A stretch of 64,000 bases of DNA from Caldilinea sp. CFX5 (GCA_021405325.1 QWII01000046.1:124001-188000), one strand, 5' to 3'; numbered from the stretch's first letter, positions 34,483 through 43,977 are shown. Program-made: numbers and translations. Notes: a model not told the origin generated them from the sequence alone.

Positions 34483-34609
34483 TGATTGCGCCTTTTCTCA
34501 TCGCTTACGTCAGTTGTTGATCGCCGCCGGTCATGTTGTGCAGATTCCAGCCGAAGTTGATCCACCGCTAACCGCACAAGCGGATGCGCGCAATGCTTAT
34601 CAATGGTGA
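34460..34609 (+). pseudogene. Truncated DUF5615 PIN-like toxin
   Basis: A TTG-started frame overlapping the antitoxin end by 23 bases codes for 49 residues beginning LSLRIYLDDCAFSHRL and containing LLIAAGHVVQIPAEV, the N-terminus of DUF5615 PIN-like proteins, including the paired acidic D-D. It stops at TGA 34607-34609, less than half the family length. In another frame right across this stop come VTTNRDYP codons (34606-34629) like the C-terminal nuclease motif of the family, so deletion plus frameshift probably destroyed the toxin. Confidence 0.6.
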
Positions 34610-34632
34610 CGACAAACAGGGACTATCCAATC

Positions 34633-35964
34633 ATGACCGCTATCTATGAACGACCCATTGAAATCCTCCAAAAACTGATCCAATTTGATACGACCAACCC
34701 GCCTGGTAATGAAGCAGCGTGTATCGCCTACATTGACCGCTTGCTCCAAGAAGCCGGCTTTACAACGACGATTCTTGCTAAAGATCCCAACCGTACCAAT
34801 TTGATCACACGGCTGGCGGGACGTGGGGAAGCGCCGCCCCTGGTCTTGCAGGGCCATGTCGATGTGGTGACAACGGCCAACCAGGAGTGGACGCAACCGC
34901 CTTTTGCTGCCAACATTGTCGATAATTACCTCTGGGGACGCGGCGCGCTCGACATGAAGGGGGGCGTCGTCATGATGCTCTGCGCCCTGTTGCGCGCCAA
35001 GGCTGAGGGCTTTATGCCAGCCGGTGATATGATCTTGACTATCATGAGCGATGAAGAGGCCGCCAGCGATTACGGCGCGCGTTTTCTGGTGGAGCAACAT
35101 CCAGAGCAATTCGCCGGCGCCAAATATGCCATCGGTGAAGGGGGCGGCTCCTCCACCTACGTTGGCGATCAGCGCTATTACTCGGTGATGGTAGCGGAAA
35201 AACAGGTTTGCTGGATGCGAGCGACCTTGCGCGGGCCGGGCGGCCATGGCTCTTCCCCTATGCGGGGCGGCGCCATGGCAAAGTTGGGCCATGTGCTGAG
35301 TACGCTGGATCAGCAGCGCTTGCCGGTGCATATCACGCCCGTTATGGAACGTATGATTGCGACGCTGGCCGAAACAGCGCCGGCGCCGCTGGATGAAATG
35401 GTGGCCCGCTTGCTTGACCCGGCGCAAACGGATGCAACGCTTGACGATTTGTTGGCCCAAGGCGTTATCCTGGCGCGGCCGCTGGATGCCCTGTTGCACA
35501 ACACCGTCAACGCAACGGTGGTACATGGCGGCTTTAAAACCAATGTGATTCCCAGTGAAATCACGCTGGAGTTAGATGGTCGTTTATTGCCTGGCTATAC
35601 CCCCGCCGATATTCAGGCGGAATTGGCGCAATTGCTGGGCGAACCCTTAGCCATTGAACTGATTCGTCACGATCCGGGGTTGACCAATGTCGATATGACG
35701 CTCTTTCCCTTGTTGGCCGACATCCTGAAGGAACTTGACCCGGCGGCTGTACCCTTGCCGGCGATGGTGGGCGGTTTTACCGACGGGCGGATGTTTGCCC
35801 GTTTGGGGATGCAGAATTATGGCTTTCTCCCGCTCAAACTGCCGAAAGGTTTTAACGCCGGCCCGACTATCCACGCCGCCAACGAGCGGGTGCCGGTGGA
35901 TGCCATCGACTTCGGTTGTGCGGCTGTTTATCAACTGCTGCAACGTTATCAACTACCTCGTTAA
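34633..35964 (+). CDS. M20 family metallopeptidase (ArgE/DapE type)
   Basis: 443 residues from MTAIYERPIEILQK at 34633. An earlier ATG at 34603 is rejected because its extra codons look like the remains of the upstream toxin. Metal-site motifs of the family are present: LQGHVDVV with the first His/Asp, WGRGALDMKGG with the bridging Asp, MSDEEAASDYG with the catalytic Glu pair, and the C-terminal ANERVPV. The lid domain is at about residues 180-320. Enzymes of this group remove acyl groups or cut dipeptides (acetylornithine, succinyl-diaminopimelate, carnosine-type). The neighbours do not point to arginine or lysine synthesis, so a general aminoacylase/peptidase role is more likely. Confidence 0.88.
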   Translation: MTAIYERPIEILQKLIQFDTTNPPGNEAACIAYIDRLLQEAGFTTTILAKDPNRTNLITRLAGRGEAPPLVLQGHVDVVTTANQEWTQPPFAANIVDNYLWGRGALDMKGGVVMMLCALLRAKAEGFMPAGDMILTIMSDEEAASDYGARFLVEQHPEQFAGAKYAIGEGGGSSTYVGDQRYYSVMVAEKQVCWMRATLRGPGGHGSSPMRGGAMAKLGHVLSTLDQQRLPVHITPVMERMIATLAETAPAPLDEMVARLLDPAQTDATLDDLLAQGVILARPLDALLHNTVNATVVHGGFKTNVIPSEITLELDGRLLPGYTPADIQAELAQLLGEPLAIELIRHDPGLTNVDMTLFPLLADILKELDPAAVPLPAMVGGFTDGRMFARLGMQNYGFLPLKLPKGFNAGPTIHAANERVPVDAIDFGCAAVYQLLQRYQLPR

Positions 35965-35985
35965 AGACCATACTTCGTTTGCCGG

Positions 35986-36050
35986 TCACTCTAAGCCTGC
36001 TCGCAGCCGGTCACGGACCGGCTGCGAGCGGGCAGAGCCTTAGCAGTTAC
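35986..36050. repeat. Dispersed palindromic repeat, copy 5
   Basis: Arms GCTCGCAGCCGGTC and GACCGGCTGCGAGC around a short centre, ending in GCAGTTAC. Shorter than the other copies. It lies between the M20 gene (+) and the frameshifted subtilase (-), in convergent position, so it can act as a terminator. Confidence 0.6.
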
Positions 36051-36063
36051 GTTGGCAGAATCG

Positions 36064-36440
36064 TTACCGTCGGCGGACGAGCGGTAGGAAGACCCCCTTG
36101 AATTGATCATCGACCACCCGACTGTCGTCGGCGGTTCTGATCAGCGGCACCATGTTCAGCGGGTAAATATCCAATGGCAAGTTGCGAATGGCGCTGCTTT
36201 GCAAAATGCTGTTCTCGTCGGTTTCATCCTCAATCAACGGCATGACAATGGCGGAAGCGCCGGCAATCGTAGGATCCAGGCCGGAGACCCAGTTCATATT
36301 GCCCGACCAGAAGCGGACGCCTGACCAGAAGCGGACGCCTGACCAGAAGCGGACGCCTGACCAGAAGCGGACGCCTGACCAGAAGCGGACGCCTGACCAG
36401 AAGCGGACGAAACCAATACTGCCCACTGTCAACCTTGACC
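36064..36440 (-). other. Displaced C-terminal reading frame of the large subtilase
   Basis: In a frame different from the main subtilase frame, this stretch codes for LTVGSIGFVRFWSG, repeated VRFWSG units and a tail ending GVFLPLVRRR, which parallels the MIFLPVIV tail of the other subtilase at 28107-29744. It is very probably the original C-terminus, separated by a one-base frameshift in or next to the 18-bp minisatellite. Confidence 0.65.
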
Positions 36441-39226
36441 TGCCCACTGTCAAAGGTCAAGTTCAGCGACCGTACTTCGTCGAGCGTTAGCCAGGTTAGC
36501 GGTGGTTGAGCCTCGCGCCGTTCTGCCAACGCTGCCCCTAAGAAGATCATTTGCGCACCATCGGGTTGTTGGGCATAGTAGAGATTAACCCTGGGCGTGT
36601 TGGCGCCCTCAATCGTGTCACTGGTAATCATCTGTACGGTACCGGCATAATGAGCGTTGTAGGCTTGAAAGTCGGGGACAGGGTCATTCTCGGCATTGGC
36701 AATGGTATAGTTGATCTGGCCTGAATCCGGCGCTGTTTCCAGGGCATCGGCAAGACCATTGGCGCCAACGGCACGTCTGGCGTCAATCCGGCCATCGCCA
36801 TCTTCATCTAGCGCCGTCGCGCTGGCGATGGCAATGCCGCTTTCTTCGAGATCCCACAGCCCGTCATTGTCACTGTCCAGATCCAGTTTATCGGGCGTCC
36901 CATCATTGTCCGTATCCCCATTAATGGCCATTGCCTCTTCGATGGCGTCAGGAATACCGTCATTGTCAGAATCAATATCGACAACTTGTCCACCGGAAGT
37001 TGGCGTACAGCCCGCGCCCCAGCCGACGGCCGCCAGGAAAAGTTGCCAGCCTTCTTGCGTAAAGCGATCCCCAATCCCGTTGGAAAAACCGATACGGCGG
37101 GCCGGCGCCTTCAAGCCTATCATGGTTGCGCCCGTATCATACGCAAAGACCACTGGGCGATTGTTGCGGGTCGCCGTGGCAATGACTGTCGCATTAGCGC
37201 TGGGAATGCCCCAGAAAAAAGCCGTACTACGGTTATTGGTGGTAATCAATCCGTTCAAGCCGGCCGCAATCGGATGCCCCGGTGCAGTAATGGTGAGTTG
37301 GGTCTGGTTGACGGCAACGCCATAATCAGTTGGCGTGATCCCGGTCATATTAAAATCGTCATATAAGCCGGCCTCCCAGGTGAGAACAGGGACCGCCACA
37401 TTACGAAACTGCGGGTCAATAAAGCGCGACCAGGTTGAATCAGAGATCATCACCAATGAAACCCCCTGGGCATCGGCTGCCTTGGCTTCGATTTGATTAC
37501 GGACAAGGACTTTGAAGCCCAACTCCCGTAAACGTCTGGCCAGAAAATGATCACGGCGTGGGAGCGGGCGTGTACTGCCGATAAAGAGAATGGTCTTGTT
37601 CAAACAACTGGGCGATTCATTGGGAATGCCATCCCCATCGCTATCGGTGGGATTGGCAATCGTCTCCTGTTGTGGTAGCTGCCAAACATCATTGAGGTCG
37701 GCGGTCAGGTCAAGGGCGCTGTTGGCGTTTTCATCGGGGGTGGCTTCACTAAGGACGGCGTCGGGCGCCCAGATGCGCCCGCTCCCCTGTTGAAAGACAT
37801 TGTAGGCTAAGTCGCCACTCTCTGTGACCGCCGAGCGTGCTGTGTTCATCAAGCGGAACTTGACCTGATCCGGCGTCAAGTTCCGGTTCTTTTGCAGCAT
37901 CAGCGCGACAACGCCGCTGGTCACAGCCGTAGCCATGCTGGTGCCATTGAGCCAGTACATGCTCATGTTGGCGTCGAATTCAGGGTGATTTTTGGCCAGT
38001 AATGCGCTGTTGGCCGGCGTAGTCGGATTGGTGTACATATAAGAAGGCACATTTGCGCCGGGGGCAATGATATCCGGTTTGATAAACCCATCTAACGTTG
38101 GGCCTGTGCTCGACCAGGGCGCCACAAAATCATCACCATCTGTCTCCCGCGTGCCATTCGTATCATAAGCGCCGACCGTGATCACATAGGGATTATTGCC
38201 GGGCACAGTGATGCTCTGGGCGGCAGGGCCAAGGTTGCCGGCGGCCGTGACAACAACCAGACCTTGTTGCCAGGCGGCGGCGGCCGCGCGGCTGACCGGA
38301 TCAATAAAATAGGGGGTCGTTGCCGGCGCCGCCAAACTTAAATTGATCACACGAATGTCAAATTGTTCTTTCGCCGTGACAGCATACTGGATGCCTTCAA
38401 TGACATCAATGTAGGAGCCTGAACCATCATCACCCAACACACGTATGCTCAAAAGGTTGGCGCCGGGCGCAATGCCCATATCATAATCCACACCGGCAAC
38501 AATAAACTTGTTCCAGATAATGCCGGCAATATGGGTGCCGTGGCCATACTCATCCCTGCTATCCATTTTCGGCGTCCAGCAATAGTCTGTACGCTGCACC
38601 TGATCAGCCGAGCTGCGTTTACACTGACCATTCCCGGTGAAATCGGCTTGCCCCAAAAATTGGTTGCTAATGTCAGCCCCCAGGGCATCGACCACCTCTG
38701 CATTGAAAGCCACACCAGTATCGATGACGGCGACAGTGACCCCCGCTCCATTGAAGTTTTCGGTTGTTTTTCGTGTAATCCCGTGTAACTCAGTCGCGCC
38801 AACGGCGAGCGAGACCGGGCTAAGCACATCCCATACCATCTTGTTTGGCGTCCGCCAAATATGGGCTGCCACTTTTACTGCTTGATCTTTAACAATGGAT
38901 TGAACGCCGGCCTGGGCTGCTAGTTCAGCAAGACGATGGTTGGTAACCCGCGCACCAACCGCATTGATTAACCAGAGATCACTCACGATCTCTCCCCCCA
39001 CCGCTTCCACGGCCCGGCGGGCCACTGCGCCGTTTTCTCCGGTAACAATGAGTGTGTTCATGGTATCAGCGTTACTTACAGCAGCGCTTGAAAGCTCGGC
39101 AGAAAGGTAGGTCCGCTCTTGTGCTTGCACCAGAAGCGGTGGCGCATTGTTCATGAACAGACTTATGAGCAACAAACTGCATACGATTTTTGCTATGCGG
39201 CGTGAACTGACGGTGTTTAGGTACAT
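36230..39226 (-). CDS. Large secreted S8 subtilisin-like peptidase, C-terminus frameshifted
   Basis: 998 residues as read. A signal peptide covers about 1-36 (LLISLFMNNAPPLLVQAQ). The catalytic domain (about 160-480) is complete: D169 (VAVIDTGVA), H229 (YGHGTHIAG), N331 (TAAGNLGP) and S430 (LNGTSMATA). After residue 540 come thrombospondin-type-3-like calcium repeats (DSDGDGIPNE; later DIDSDNDGIPD and DTDNDGTPDKLD), and between them a Rossmann-like segment (CLNKTILFIGSTRPLP). The reading frame then enters the 18-bp minisatellite as RPLLVR units instead of the expected VRFWSG, and ends in an unnatural tail. It is exported and calcium-dependent by inference. The true tail is the frame at 36064-36440. 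Confidence 0.88.
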   Translation of the reverse strand: MYLNTVSSRRIAKIVCSLLLISLFMNNAPPLLVQAQERTYLSAELSSAAVSNADTMNTLIVTGENGAVARRAVEAVGGEIVSDLWLINAVGARVTNHRLAELAAQAGVQSIVKDQAVKVAAHIWRTPNKMVWDVLSPVSLAVGATELHGITRKTTENFNGAGVTVAVIDTGVAFNAEVVDALGADISNQFLGQADFTGNGQCKRSSADQVQRTDYCWTPKMDSRDEYGHGTHIAGIIWNKFIVAGVDYDMGIAPGANLLSIRVLGDDGSGSYIDVIEGIQYAVTAKEQFDIRVINLSLAAPATTPYFIDPVSRAAAAAWQQGLVVVTAAGNLGPAAQSITVPGNNPYVITVGAYDTNGTRETDGDDFVAPWSSTGPTLDGFIKPDIIAPGANVPSYMYTNPTTPANSALLAKNHPEFDANMSMYWLNGTSMATAVTSGVVALMLQKNRNLTPDQVKFRLMNTARSAVTESGDLAYNVFQQGSGRIWAPDAVLSEATPDENANSALDLTADLNDVWQLPQQETIANPTDSDGDGIPNESPSCLNKTILFIGSTRPLPRRDHFLARRLRELGFKVLVRNQIEAKAADAQGVSLVMISDSTWSRFIDPQFRNVAVPVLTWEAGLYDDFNMTGITPTDYGVAVNQTQLTITAPGHPIAAGLNGLITTNNRSTAFFWGIPSANATVIATATRNNRPVVFAYDTGATMIGLKAPARRIGFSNGIGDRFTQEGWQLFLAAVGWGAGCTPTSGGQVVDIDSDNDGIPDAIEEAMAINGDTDNDGTPDKLDLDSDNDGLWDLEESGIAIASATALDEDGDGRIDARRAVGANGLADALETAPDSGQINYTIANAENDPVPDFQAYNAHYAGTVQMITSDTIEGANTPRVNLYYAQQPDGAQMIFLGAALAERREAQPPLTWLTLDEVRSLNLTFDSGQVKVDSGQYWFRPLLVRRPLLVRRPLLVRRPLLVRRPLLVRRPLLVGQYELGLRPGSYDCRRFRHCHAVD
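36305..36409 (-). repeat. 18-bp minisatellite, nearly six identical units
   Basis: Units GACCAGAAGCGGACGCCT repeated five times, then a partial sixth, with no differences. On the minus strand all three frames are open: VRFWSG, RPLLVR or GQASAS. Such a run is prone to slippage, and the subtilase frame breaks here. Confidence 0.92.
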
Positions 39227-40114
39227 ATTCTTCTATCCTTAACTAGTTACTGCAAGGGTTGGATTGATGGAAGCAGCGAAGCGCAGTATCAGTAAAGTCA
39301 AAAAAAAGGTATAGAACAGATTGGGCAGCGTATAAAGCTGCCTGCTCGAAACTAACGTTACGCTGTGGTTTGCCCAATTTCATGAAAATCCAGCTAACAT
39401 TGTAGCAGAAATTTCTTTAAGATTGTGTTGCAACCTTTTAAGAAATCACCAAAATAGGGTAGGGTTTTGATTATGTGCGCAAGGTACGAATAACTTTGTG
39501 CTAGGCTTATTAAAGAAAAAGAGAATATTTTTTAACAAACAAAAATCTTATTAAGAATAAGTGGCCGCACCCCTTCTGATCAATATCAGTCAAAGAAATT
39601 GTATAGGTTTCTAACAACATCGTTGGTCCACGCCGATTATAACATAAAAACTGTGTTTACAAGTAATTTGTATCAGATTTACAATATGTGCTGCTCCCAT
39701 TACAATGGCGGTAAACAAAGCTTAGTGGATCCATTTTTCCTGGCGGAAGTGCTGCATAGCACCTATTGAACTAGTACTTTCTACCCATTACAAACTACTT
39801 GGACTTCTGATAGAATAAAGCATCGCTTTGCCTGCTTTGTTCTGCGTACCTGCCTGGTAGCTATACCACTCCTCACTGATTCGTGGCTGGTTAGGTAATA
39901 GCTACTGCGCTCGTTCAAATTACAGTGTACTGAAGGTTTACCCTAATTCAACGGATCATGGAATCGCATTTATAATCAATCCAGCGTTGCACCAGCTCTG
40001 CTTGCAGTGAACAATGAATGTGATGGGCGCCGTGTACCCCGCTCTCCTCCGTAGAAGGAACGCGTCGGGGGCAAGTAGCATAACAAGGGTGCGGCGGATT
40101 GGTGACAATACGGT
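39227..40114. other. 888-bp AT-rich intergenic region
   Basis: The longest gene-free stretch of the window, between divergent subtilase (-) and histidine kinase (+) genes, and much more AT-rich than the coding DNA. Apart from one promoter-like pair at 39656-39685 I see no gene, tRNA or strong hairpin. It could hold long leaders, a small RNA or a binding region; nothing in the sequence decides this. Confidence 0.6.
39656..39685 (+). promoter_or_regulatory. Sigma-70-type promoter candidate
   Basis: TTTACA and TACAAT separated by 18 bases, in AT-rich DNA upstream of the histidine kinase gene. The distance to the start codon is about 430 bases, so it would imply a long leader or drive something else. 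Confidence 0.3.
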
Positions 40115-41962
40115 ATGGAACGGTTTGCAAATTTACGATGGCGTCTCACCTTATTATTCGCCGTTATTCTTTTATGTACACTGCTGGTGACGGGCTTTGG
40201 CGTTGTGATCTTTGTCCAACAGACCGAAGTCGCCGCCTGGCGCGGCCGGCAAAGTGACGCGACGCGCAGTACGGTGCGTATGGTGGCAAACTTGGTGGAA
40301 AACACACGAAATTCTCTGAACTTTATCAGTCTGGTTGGCCTTGCTGATATTACCGCCGATCGCCGTTTCCTTGACCGTTTTCTCCGGCAGTATCCGATTC
40401 TCGAGGAAATCGTCTATCTTAATGGGCAGGGTGAAACGATTGCCGCCACCAGCGATGCTACCTTGCTGACGCAGCGCGATGCCGATATACGGCAGACCTC
40501 CTGGTTCGTTGCGGCGCAAGCGGGGCGGCGCTACTATAGCGGATTGCTCCGTGCTGAGGACGATGAGCCTTATTTGATCGCCGCCGCGCCTGCCCCCAAT
40601 GCCAGCGTTGTTGCTGCCCGTGTGAATTTGGCTACACTCTGGGATTTAATGGATGAGCTACGCTTTGGTGAAAGCGGCCTTACCTACATCGTTGATCGAC
40701 AAGGCAAATTGATTGCCCACCCGAATCGGTATCTTGCTTCGGCATCCATGACCTGGCCTACACGCCCTCCTTGGTTCTCATTGCTTAATCCACGCGAGAT
40801 TTGGTATGGCGCCTATGTCGGTGCTGAGCAGCGGTCGGTTCTCGGCGCCGTTGTCCTTGTCCCTGGGATCGACTGGCTGGTTGTCACCGAGCTTACCACG
40901 GCGGAAGCGTATGCCAATAGTCGGCGCGCCGCTCTGATTCTCGGCGGCACGATGATCGCCTTTATGATCCTCATGCTGTGGGCCGGCGCTGAGTGGTTGG
41001 AAGGGCTGATTTTATTACCTGTAGAACGCTTACGTGATGGCGCAATCCGCATTGGTCAAGGCGACTTGACACACCGCATTGAGTTTGTTCGCCAAGATGA
41101 GATTGGGCAGGTCGCCGTCGCCTTTAATCAGATGGCCGCCGAATTAGCGACGTTGTATGATGATTTGGAGCAGAAAATTATGGAACGCACTACGCAGCTT
41201 GAAGAACAGGCGGCTGAACTGGCGCGCTCCAATGCCGAACTCGCCCAATTTGCCTATGTTGCCTCCCACGATCTACAAGAGCCGCTGCGGATGGTGACAA
41301 ACTACCTGGAACTGTTGGAGCGGCATTACGACAAAGCGTTAGACCAAGAAGCGCGGGAGTTTATTGCTGTGGCGGTCGATGGTGCGACCCGTATGCAGCA
41401 GTTGATCCGCGATTTGCTGACGTACTCGCGCCTGGGCACACGTCAGGACGTGCGTCGCCCCGTGGCGCTGCAACGGATCTTGGCCCAGGTTCTTGACAAT
41501 TTACAGATGGCGATCCAGGAAAGCGGCGCGGTGATTACGGCTGATCCCTTACCTACCCTGACTGTCGATCCAACCCAGATGGGGCAGCTACTCCAGAACT
41601 TACTGACCAATGCCATTAAATTCCGGCGTACCCAGCCGCCGGTCATCCATATCAGCAGTCGCCACGATCGGCAACGCCATGAGTGGCATTTTGCCGTTGC
41701 CGACAATGGTATCGGCATTGATGCGGAAGCTTTTGATCGCATTTTCTTGATCTTTCAGCGTCTCCACACGCGCCGCGAATACTCCGGCACGGGGATCGGC
41801 CTCGCTATTTGCAAAAAGATCGTGGACCGGCATGGCGGGCGCCTTTGGGTCGAGTCGGTGGTCGGTCAAGGCTCCACCTTTCATTTTACGATCCCTGAGA
41901 CAAATCAGATAACCGGCGCACGTAGCGTTGTTCTTCCCGCCACGCAAGGCCAACGGATGTAA
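40115..41962 (+). CDS. Membrane sensor histidine kinase (Cache-HAMP-HisKA)
   Basis: 615 residues. Transmembrane helix 1 (about 10-34) and helix 2 (about 272-294) frame an extracellular double-Cache-like sensor (LEEIVYLNGQGETIAAT, ESGLTYIVDRQGKLIAHPN). A HAMP linker (LPVERLRDGAIRIGQGDLTHRIEF) and a coiled coil lead to a HisKA domain with the phosphoacceptor in YVASHDLQEPLR (near residue 385), the variant typical of phytochrome-like kinases. The ATPase domain has NLLTNAIKFRR (N box), DNGIGID (G1) and GTGIGLAICKK (G2). It has no receiver of its own; the next gene, 11 bases on, begins with a receiver and is the likely partner. Confidence 0.93.
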   Translation: MERFANLRWRLTLLFAVILLCTLLVTGFGVVIFVQQTEVAAWRGRQSDATRSTVRMVANLVENTRNSLNFISLVGLADITADRRFLDRFLRQYPILEEIVYLNGQGETIAATSDATLLTQRDADIRQTSWFVAAQAGRRYYSGLLRAEDDEPYLIAAAPAPNASVVAARVNLATLWDLMDELRFGESGLTYIVDRQGKLIAHPNRYLASASMTWPTRPPWFSLLNPREIWYGAYVGAEQRSVLGAVVLVPGIDWLVVTELTTAEAYANSRRAALILGGTMIAFMILMLWAGAEWLEGLILLPVERLRDGAIRIGQGDLTHRIEFVRQDEIGQVAVAFNQMAAELATLYDDLEQKIMERTTQLEEQAAELARSNAELAQFAYVASHDLQEPLRMVTNYLELLERHYDKALDQEAREFIAVAVDGATRMQQLIRDLLTYSRLGTRQDVRRPVALQRILAQVLDNLQMAIQESGAVITADPLPTLTVDPTQMGQLLQNLLTNAIKFRRTQPPVIHISSRHDRQRHEWHFAVADNGIGIDAEAFDRIFLIFQRLHTRREYSGTGIGLAICKKIVDRHGGRLWVESVVGQGSTFHFTIPETNQITGARSVVLPATQGQRM

Positions 41963-41973
41963 GGAAAAAAGCG

Positions 41974-43977
41974 ATGAACGAGAATTCAATTCAAGCCTTG
42001 TTGGTTGAAGATAATCCGGGTGATACGCGCTTGTTGCAGCACATGTTGACGGATACGCCCTTTTGGCAAGCCATGCTCACTTGCACGGAACGTCTGCAGA
42101 GCGCATTGGCCCTCTGTCGCCAACAGACCTTTGATATTGTTTTGTTGGATCTTTCCCTGCCTGATAGTCATGGGTATGCTACCTTTGAACGAATGCGACA
42201 GCAGGTCCCCCAGACGCCAATCATTCTATTGACCGGTTCCGACGACCAGGAGTTAGCGTTGCGCGCCGTGCGCGCCGGGGCGCAAGATTATTTGGTCAAA
42301 GGGGAGAGCAATGCGGCCTTGTTAATGCGCGCCATGCGCTATGCAATGGAACGGAAACGCACGGAAGAAGCGTTGCGCGAACATCATCTCCGCTATCAGG
42401 CGCTCTTTGAAAATGAGAATATTGGCGTTTTTATTATCAATGCCGACGGTTTGCTGCTCAATGTGAATCGTCAAGCGGCCCGTATGTTAGGGAATAGCGT
42501 AGAACAACTTGTCAATACGCCGCTGCTTACCTATCTTGCCCCAGGGGAGCATAGCCGCTTTACGCTTCATCTGACTACGCTGTTAGCCGGTGAGAGCGTC
42601 CCGCTGCATGAACATACACTGCTCCACAGGGATGGTTCACAAGTGCCGATTGAGGTGGATAGCAGTTTGGTGCGCAATCCAGCCGGCGATATTCTCTATA
42701 TCCAAAGCATTGCGCGTGACATTTCCAAGCGTAAACAAGCCGAAGCCGCGCTCCACGCCGAACGGGCGCAGTTGGCGCAACGTGTGGAAGAACGCACCAA
42801 AGAACTGAGCATTGCTAATGCCGAATTGCAGCGTAGCGCACGGTTGAAAGATGAATTTTTAGCAACCATCAGCCATGAGTTGCGGACGCCGTTGAGCGTG
42901 ATTTTGACCTTAGCCGAAGCGTTGCAAGACGAAATCTATGGCGAAACGGCCTTGACTCAACGGAAAGCGCTGGAACGCATTGTCAAGAGTGGGCGCCACC
43001 TTTTGGAATTGATCAACGATATCATCGATGTCTCTAAGATTGAATCAGGTAAATTGGCGCTGGAAATTGGCCCGGTTTCCGCAACGACCCTGTGTGAAGA
43101 CTCTTTACAGATGGTGCAGGCGACGGCGGTGTCGAAACAGATTCAATTTGTCAAAACCATTCAACTCACCCATGACCTCATCTACGCCGATGGTCGTCGC
43201 CTCATGCAGATCTTGTTGAATTTGCTCAACAACGCCGTAAAATTCACGCCGGACAAAGGCCAAATCGGCTTGGAAGTCCTGGAAGATGTGGCGCACGAAC
43301 GCATTTCGTTTACCGTATGGGACACCGGCATTGGGATTGCCGGCGAAGATCTCCCCAAGCTTTTCCGACCTTTTGTGCAGTTGGACAGCAAATTATCCCG
43401 TCTCTATCAAGGGGCCGGTTTGGGGTTGGCGCTGGTCTACCGCCTGACCAGGCTGCATGGCGGTAGTGTGACCGTACACAGCACGCCGAATGGTGGCAGC
43501 CGCTTTGTGATTACATTGCCCCATCAGCGGCGCAATGGTGAAAACAACGCTGGCCTGTCCCCTGCTGATTTGGGGCAGGCTGCGCGTGTGCTTCCGGTAA
43601 GTGCAATTTCATCAACACGCGCCACCCTCTTGTTGGTTGACGACAATGAGCCGGATGCCGGTATGGTTAAAGCCTATTTGGAACAGAACAATTACCGTGT
43701 CGTGCTTGTCGCTAATAGCCATGATGCCTTGCGGCAAGCAGAAGAACTGTTGCCGAATCTAGTGCTGATCGATACACAAGTGGCACAAATGGATGTGCTG
43801 GCAACCGTGCGTCAACTGCGCCAACTGCCGGCCATGGGACAACGCCCAATTATCGCTTTGACTGCCTTGACTTTGCCGGGTGAGCGTGAAGCTTGTCTTG
43901 CCGCCGGCGCCGATACTTATATGAGTAAACCCATCTGTTTACAGATATTGCATACATTAAGTGCCACTGACCACTGA
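41974..43977 (+). CDS. Hybrid histidine kinase: receiver-PAS-HisKA-HATPase-receiver
   Basis: 667 residues, soluble, starting after AAGGAAAA. The N-terminal receiver (about 1-125) has VEDNPGDTRLL and the phosphoacceptor Asp in VLLDLSLPDS. A PAS domain spans about 140-255 (RYQALFENENIGVFIINADG). HisKA has ATISHELRTPLS (about 300), and the ATPase domain has NLLNNAVKFTPDKG, DTGIGI and GAGLGLALV. A C-terminal receiver (about 545-660) has LLVDDNEPDAG, the acceptor Asp in VLIDTQ, and ALTLPG. It is 11 bases after the preceding kinase. The order suggests a phosphorelay: upstream kinase, first receiver, own kinase, last receiver. Confidence 0.93.
   Translation: MNENSIQALLVEDNPGDTRLLQHMLTDTPFWQAMLTCTERLQSALALCRQQTFDIVLLDLSLPDSHGYATFERMRQQVPQTPIILLTGSDDQELALRAVRAGAQDYLVKGESNAALLMRAMRYAMERKRTEEALREHHLRYQALFENENIGVFIINADGLLLNVNRQAARMLGNSVEQLVNTPLLTYLAPGEHSRFTLHLTTLLAGESVPLHEHTLLHRDGSQVPIEVDSSLVRNPAGDILYIQSIARDISKRKQAEAALHAERAQLAQRVEERTKELSIANAELQRSARLKDEFLATISHELRTPLSVILTLAEALQDEIYGETALTQRKALERIVKSGRHLLELINDIIDVSKIESGKLALEIGPVSATTLCEDSLQMVQATAVSKQIQFVKTIQLTHDLIYADGRRLMQILLNLLNNAVKFTPDKGQIGLEVLEDVAHERISFTVWDTGIGIAGEDLPKLFRPFVQLDSKLSRLYQGAGLGLALVYRLTRLHGGSVTVHSTPNGGSRFVITLPHQRRNGENNAGLSPADLGQAARVLPVSAISSTRATLLLVDDNEPDAGMVKAYLEQNNYRVVLVANSHDALRQAEELLPNLVLIDTQVAQMDVLATVRQLRQLPAMGQRPIIALTALTLPGEREACLAAGADTYMSKPICLQILHTLSATDH

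Noticed and set aside
36305..36409. Regular short repeats that could suggest a CRISPR array
   Set aside because: Units are contiguous with no spacers and lie inside a protease reading frame; they are a coding minisatellite.
39948..40130. Small minus-strand open frame in the 888-bp intergenic region
   Set aside because: No ribosome site, odd composition, and it overlaps the start of the histidine kinase gene.
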